Source: Histomonas meleagridis (lineage: Eukaryota; Parabasalia; Tritrichomonadida; Dientamoebidae). Taken from it: a stretch of 64,000 nt of DNA. The notes under the pieces were generated by a model. That model had not been told where the DNA came from, ran no database searches, and saw only the letters and a program-made list of their open reading frames with translations. Location of the stretch: the NCBI GenBank assembly GCA_020186115.1, contig WSYJ01000011.1, positions 1 to 64,000 of the forward strand, given 5' to 3'. This document shows, piece after piece, positions 58,816 through 64,000 of this stretch; the first letter of the stretch is position 1, and every line of letters begins with the position of its first letter. The position numbers and the translations under genes were made by a program.

Positions 58816-59811
58816 ATGGAACCAAATGAAATAGGAAAAGCAAAAGAATATTACGAAATACTTTGCAAACAATGTAAAGAATTGGAGCAATCACTTAAAA
58901 GCGAAGAATTAATAAAATCAAGGAAGACAAATAAATCACTTGAAAATTCTATTGGAAAGAATAAAGAAATATTCGGGAATTTTCAAAAAAGAAATGAAGA
59001 ACTACAAGCACTAATTTCAGTTGAGCAACGTAAATACCAAGAATTAGTAAAATTTAACAGAAAATTATCACATAAATCATTTCAAATTATTCGTTCTCAA
59101 TCTTCAAATTCTTTTGATGTAGCCACAGAAGAAGAAAATTTTCAGACATTTTTAGAAGAATTTCAGCTTAATTTCCAAAATATTGCACAAGCAAATACAT
59201 CTTTAAATCAAGAATTCCATCCATCAGAAGATCGCCAAAGTAGAATAAACGAACTAAACACAAGCTTGCGAAAACTAAAGCTTAAGGAAATGAATCTCAA
59301 TCAGAAGCTTAATGATTACCAAATACAACTTAAAGATGAGAAATTACAACACATACAAGAAATCAAAAGGGCCAAATCCACACGTCAGCTTCACACAACT
59401 CGCCTTTATCTTCATAAACGACTTGGATATCTTCAAAGTGAAATTTCAAAAAAAAATATAGAACTAAGAACAGCCCAACGCAAAAAAGACGAGATCCACA
59501 AACGCTTCCAGCTCCTTCTTGAAGATGATCCTGGTGATGGGACAGGCGAATCAGCAAAGCTTTTGCTTTTGTCCAAAATCATTCAAATCGACAACGACCG
59601 TTTAGAAAGACGAACTTTGGAAATGGAAATCGAAAAACAACTAACAAATGAATTAAAAAACGAGCTAGAGCTTGTTGACAAAAGTATAATAATGTTAAAA
59701 GAATATCACGAAACAAAAATGGGTGAGTTAAATCAAGAATTAAAAGACTCATCAAATGATGGATATTTACAATTATTGAAAAACGAATACTCTCAGTTGG
59801 TTTCTAGCTAA
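58816..59811 (+). CDS. Coiled-coil protein, function unknown
   Basis: 331 aa of predicted coiled coil (EELQALISVEQRKYQELVKF, SRINELNTSLRKLKLKEMNL, MEIEKQLTNELKNELELVDK) broken by a short Ser/Asn-rich patch near residue 95 and a Gly/Asp loop (DPGDGTGES) near 235. It is in the same frame as the ORF upstream, separated by one TAA and 15 bp containing CCGTTAATTTT. Either two tightly packed genes or one ~594-aa protein interrupted by a stop. It converges with ankyrin locus 3. Confidence 0.75.
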   Translation: MEPNEIGKAKEYYEILCKQCKELEQSLKSEELIKSRKTNKSLENSIGKNKEIFGNFQKRNEELQALISVEQRKYQELVKFNRKLSHKSFQIIRSQSSNSFDVATEEENFQTFLEEFQLNFQNIAQANTSLNQEFHPSEDRQSRINELNTSLRKLKLKEMNLNQKLNDYQIQLKDEKLQHIQEIKRAKSTRQLHTTRLYLHKRLGYLQSEISKKNIELRTAQRKKDEIHKRFQLLLEDDPGDGTGESAKLLLLSKIIQIDNDRLERRTLEMEIEKQLTNELKNELELVDKSIIMLKEYHETKMGELNQELKDSSNDGYLQLLKNEYSQLVSS

Positions 59812-60249
59812 GATAGATGCTAACTTAATCGATTAATCGAATGAAAAACATTTTTTGTAATTATGCTCCAAAAATTCGTTGGAAATAATTTTTCTGTTTC
59901 ATCATTTAAATGTATGTGAAAAAATACATCAATAATCTTTATATATGATTGTAATAAATTTTGAAATTGTTTTAATTTTTTTACATGTGTTTGAATGCAT
60001 TTTAAAATATTTTAATCAGTTGTAATCATATTATATGTTAAATCGAAAAATGTTAAAACAATTTTCTTGTTTAAGAAACATGAAACATATAAAGCAACAA
60101 GACAAAATTATTTTTTTTCTTTTACTTGAATAATTTTCATTTGTTGTTCCTTAAATAAGTATGTTTTTGCCAATATTTTTAAGAAAAAATGCAAAATTTT
60201 TTAAACAAATTGAGAATATAAATAATAAACTTCAAATAAGACAAATGAT
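59812..60249. other. Intergenic between convergent genes
   Basis: AT-rich, no open frame or RNA recognised. Carries the 3' flanks of the coiled-coil gene and of ankyrin locus 3. Confidence 0.6.
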
Positions 60250-61026
60250 CATTTCCTTCTATTTTAACATCATTTTTTTGTTGGTATTCATTAAGTAATT
60301 TAACTATTTCATTATGATTATTCGAATAAGCATAGTTAAGAGCTGTAAAAAATATTTTAAATAATTTCCAAATAATGTTTTGAAATATAAAATTATTAAT
60401 GTAAATTTTAAATAAAACATATAAACATCAATATTATTTATATTAATTCCTTTTTGTTCAAGAAGTAATTGAACTATTTTTATATGACCCTTTTGAGATG
60501 CCAACATCAGTGCTGTTTGAAATATTTTTAACAATTTCCAAATATTAGACTAAAATATAAAATTATTAAAATAAATATTAAATAAAACTAGTGAATGTTT
60601 AGAACATTCATATCAATTCCTTTTTGTTTAAGAAGTAATTCAACAATTTCTGTGTGACATTTTTCAGATGCATAAATAAGTGCTGTTTTAAATTATTTGA
60701 ACAATTTCCAAATTATAAATGGGAAAATTAAAATTTTAAAATAAACATCAAATGATAATGAAAAATATCTTTAGAATTAATATCAATTCCATTTTGTTCA
60801 AGAAGAAATTTTACGATTTCAGTCTTATTAAATTGTGCTGCATAAATAAGTGCAGTTCGAAATAAATAAAATAGTTTTCAAATATTTCGTTAAAATATCA
60901 AATTATTATATTAAACTTTAAATAAAGCATATAAATGCTTTTAGCATTAATATCAATTCCTTTTTGTTTAAGAAGTAATTTTACTATTTCAGTATAACCA
61001 AAATTAGATGCAAAAATGAGTGCTGT
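60250..61026 (-). repeat. ~170-bp modular repeat: ankyrin unit plus AT spacer (locus 3)
   Basis: Five modules. The spacers share ATTTGGAAATT toward the 3' end and finish in AAACAG or ACAG just before CACTT/CTCTT. The same period and spacer design occur at loci 1 and 2. Confidence 0.75.
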
Positions 61027-62273
61027 AAAAAATAATTTTTGTTTATTCCAAATATAATTTTGAAATACCATTTTATTAAAATAAATATCAAAAGAAACAA
61101 ATAAGCATCTTTAGTATTAATATCAATACATTTTAGTTCCAAAATATATTCAACAAGTTCAATATTTCCTGATTCTGAAGCTGAAACTAAAATATCTTTA
61201 GGAACTTCATTTGTTTCAAGAAAATATTTTACTAGAAATATATTTCCTATATAAGCTATCAACAAAATAAAATTACGATTAATTTGCAATCCTTCTTTGA
61301 GTAAAAACGATAAAATTTCATAATTATGATTTAAAATACATTCGTCTCCTAATTCTTCTAAATAATTATTTGCATTTGCTTTATTTTCATAAAAATATTT
61401 AAAAATATCATTCCGATGATATTCAATTGCTGTATCATAAACATCTTTAAATGATAAATGATTTTGTTCGCATAAATGAATAATTTCTTCATTTCCACCA
61501 GCAACGGCATACTTAAATGTATTTTCCATGTTGGCATTATTCATAAGCAAATATTTAAAACATTTAACTGAACCAAAATATGATGCATAATCAATTAATG
61601 AAACTCCGTCATTAATAAATGAATATCTTTCATAAAGTGATTCAAAAATTTTTTGATTAAAATTAAAATTTGTTTGTGATGATATTTCTTGAAGCTTTTC
61701 TATTTCATCATTTCGAATGATTTTCGCAATTTCATTCGGACTATGTCCTTCTTCAATTAATTTCTTATGAAGTGCCCAATCATTCTTTGAGAGATCTTTA
61801 TAATTTTCCCAAAAGGTCCTTTCAATTAAATCAATACTTGTTGAAGTAGATTCAACGTTCTTATTATAAAAGTTCTTTTTGTTTTCTTCATCTGTTTTAT
61901 GATGTGCAAAATAATATGTTTGAATGTTTGCAATAATAATGGGATCATTTAAATTTTTATTAATCATTTGTTCAATTAGAAAATATGATTCTTGTGATTT
62001 ATATTTTAAGATATAGTTAGTAAAAACTTGAATAATATTAGATTTACTTTTTAGTTCTTCTTCTTTGCTTTGAATCGTTTCTAAATATTTTATGTATATG
62101 TCACTTGATCTTTTTTGTGATGGAAATACAAAGAAAATTAAATTACTTATGATTAAATTAAATGAATATGAATAATTTGAATCAAATAATTTCATTGTTT
62201 GTTGAACTGAATAATCAAGATTTTTTTCATCTAAATTATATATAACATGTTCAATTGTGGTGACAAGTTCCAT
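60250..62273 (-). CDS. Ankyrin-repeat protein gene (locus 3): intact N-terminal ORF plus modular ankyrin tail
   Basis: The best-kept copy of the family. The ORF 62273-60984 (429 aa) is uninterrupted: N-terminal helical region (IEHVIYNLDEKNLDYSVQQT), the conserved NDWALHKKLIEEGHSPNEIA and IIRNDEIEKLQEISSQ, then ankyrin-type repeats (SLIDYASYFGSVKCFKYLL, AVAGGNEEIIHLCEQNH, SASESGNIELVEYILEL). After INTKDAY the frame enters an AT spacer and ends. Five more ankyrin modules follow at about 61021, 60851, 60681, 60511 and 60342, spaced about 170 bp, with similar spacers. The tail is either lost coding sequence or exons with unusual introns. Ankyrin proteins bind other proteins; the specific role is unknown. 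Confidence 0.7.
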
Positions 62274-62667
62274 ATTTTAATAAATATTCCGTTTAGAATT
62301 GTTTGAATGCCTACAGAAGTAAAATATTCAATTTCCCTAATTGAATCTTGATATTCAGATATCGTAAATGTTTATTCAGTCACCCTACTATAAAAACGAG
62401 ATTTATTGATACTAGTGCAAATGTTGGTGTTAAATAAAATCTGTTTCATTTATTTTGAATAATAGAATTTGTTATTTTATTTGAAACAGCATATTATTTT
62501 TGTATCTAATAATTAGCATACTAAAATCGTTAATTTGCTTCAACTATAAAATTTTGAGTGGTGTGTAGACTTGATTATTATATCAATTTGAAATTGTCTC
62601 ATTATATCTCCGGAGATATACAAGTTTTCTTTTCTATAAATCCTTGAATTCCTAACACGTGTCAGAA
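62274..62667. other. Intergenic upstream of ankyrin locus 3
   Basis: AT-rich with no gene seen. Unlike locus 1, no ~95-codon N-terminal ORF precedes the ankyrin ORF here. Confidence 0.55.
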
Positions 62668-64000
62668 AACCCTCAAAAATTATTTAATTTCGACGTAAAC
62701 TATTCAATTGCATTCCAACCTACCCCTGCAGTTGTCGTATTTCACTGGGAAATCGATTTATATTATACTCTATTTCACGCTATTTTACATCACATTTTGT
62801 CTTTTTCATCTCTCAATCAATTGGAACCACGAAACAAATAAATAACATTGATATTGCTATTTGTGAGGCAAGAAGTAATTTTACTACATCATCATTCAAA
62901 AGTGTCAAAACATTTTGTTTTTGAGTCAAAAATAATCGTATTAAGGGAAAATTTGAAAAGGTTTTATCACAAAAATTAACGGTTTTACTTACAAAAAACA
63001 AACGACTTGGTAAGCACATATCAACAACGGCAGCCCTGGACGTTTTTATATGCAGTTGGATCGCTGTTAACATCATAACTTCTACACAGTTTTATAGTTT
63101 TTGGTTCTGATGTGCATGAGGCAACACATTTCTCTGCGATAGACTGAAACATTGCTTCAATTCCATCACCGTTCAGAGAACTTGTTTCAAAGTAGTCAAC
63201 AAAGTCTGGAATTGTCTTTGCTTTTAGCTCTCCTTCGTTAAACGTAATTTCACGTTGTTCTAAGTCATCCATACTTCCACATAAAATTATAAGTGCCTCA
63301 TCGTTATGATCTCTAATTTGATTGTACCAGAAGTCTATAGCTTCAAAAGAAGATCTGCTTGTGTTGACTGATGGGTTAGGATTTCCAACGCTAAAAACAA
63401 TTATAACAGCTTGAGCATCTGTATAATACATTGGTGCAAGTGTCCTGAATTGTTCTTGTCCTGCTGTATCCCATATCGCCATATTAACTATTTGTCCATC
63501 AATGTTCATTTGTTTGGTGAAAAAAGCGCCACCTTCATTTTGGGGTAAATTTTGATTGAAGACACCATAAACAAAACGGTTTACAATTGCAGATTTACCA
63601 ACACCAGTTTCACCTACAATTGAGATTTTCATGTTGCGAGCCATTATAAAATCTGGTTTAAATTTTGCCATTCTTAGCCAATTGAAAAATAAACGATTAA
63701 ATATTTCACAAAAAAAATGAAAACTTTTTAAATGACATTTGATGGCAAAAACAATAAAATTTTGACAAAATATTTTGGGCGTTGAATGAATCTTGATCGT
63801 TATCAGCGGTTTTGAAGTAAATTTTAAAAAAGTTTTTTAACCAGTTTGTTGTTTGACTCATGATTGATTTTAGATAAGTCATTACAGCCGCGAGAATTCT
63901 TCTATTACCCCTAGGCTGTACATCACAAAAAACAAAATATGAAATTTCAAATGAAATCGGCAGAAAATAATAAGGAAAAGAAGCGAAAGAACAATCTTTG
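62668..64000 (-). repeat. Inverted duplication, right arm (carries Rab copy B)
   Basis: Reverse complement of 46304-47688 with scattered differences. The match begins near 62668 and is still ongoing at the last base, so the arm continues beyond the window. The arms are about 15 kb apart. Confidence 0.9.
63021..63671 (-). CDS. Rab5-like small GTPase, copy B (intact)
   Basis: 216 aa. P-loop GETGVGKS (20-27), switch II WDTAGQE (67-73), ETSS (162-165) and a C-terminal CxC (C214, C216) for double prenylation. GGAFFTKQ after the switch I position resembles Rab5 (GAAFLTQ), suggesting a role in endocytic traffic. Oddities: the switch I threonine is replaced (PQNEGG), and the NKxD base-specificity motif reads GSMDD. 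Starts at M10 or M14 are also possible. The other copy at 46650 carries a one-base frameshift. Confidence 0.92.
   Translation of the reverse strand: MAKFKPDFIMARNMKISIVGETGVGKSAIVNRFVYGVFNQNLPQNEGGAFFTKQMNIDGQIVNMAIWDTAGQEQFRTLAPMYYTDAQAVIIVFSVGNPNPSVNTSRSSFEAIDFWYNQIRDHNDEALIILCGSMDDLEQREITFNEGELKAKTIPDFVDYFETSSLNGDGIEAMFQSIAEKCVASCTSEPKTIKLCRSYDVNSDPTAYKNVQGCRC

Overview
The window comes from a parabasalid (trichomonad-type) protist. The rRNA genes have trichomonad-like ends, a short 5.8S and very short ITSs. Protein genes are intronless and lie close together. Ankyrin-repeat genes with a shared non-ankyrin N-terminal region are abundant, and the DNA is extremely A+T rich. The 18S has A/T-rich expansions, and two stretches match what I remember (unverified) as Histomonas meleagridis 18S PCR primers. 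The Histomonas/Dientamoeba/Tritrichomonas group is therefore my best guess; those stretches are conserved in parabasalids, so the genus is not proven.

Layout. Positions 1 to about 35,050 are two head-to-tail rDNA units (about 16.3 kb and 18.7 kb), transcribed leftward (minus strand): 18S, ITS1, 5.8S, ITS2, 28S. Each unit has a long spacer built of distinct modules. In plus-strand order these are: an AT-rich block; two ~608-bp direct repeats, each ending in a tRNA-like element with A box, B box and a T-run; a tandem array of ~826-bp repeats (5 copies in unit 1, 8 in unit 2); an almost pure A/T block holding a 13-bp perfect inverted repeat; a degenerate ~480-bp array; and, inside that array, 11 short repeats carrying TTAACGGTCA about 0.9 kb downstream of the 28S 3' end. 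The array ends abruptly at about 35,050.

From 35.2 kb on are single-copy genes: an AKT-type kinase, a ubiquitin-like protein, a broken ankyrin gene, a HEAT/karyopherin-like protein, a DP transcription factor, an inactive MPN-domain subunit (CSN6/eIF3f type), a Rab5-like GTPase (frameshifted copy), a lidless tail-anchored Hsp70, a 56-bp minisatellite, a long (coronin-7-type) coronin, a second broken ankyrin locus, a membrane RING protein, two coiled-coil ORFs, a third ankyrin locus, and an inverted, intact copy of the Rab gene at the right edge.

The genes do not form one pathway: they are housekeeping and signalling genes mixed with decaying ankyrin copies. Several breaks are one-base changes. 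The rDNA part also contains 15-18-base homopolymer blocks that replace conserved sequence at equal length, so some differences are probably sequencing or assembly errors.
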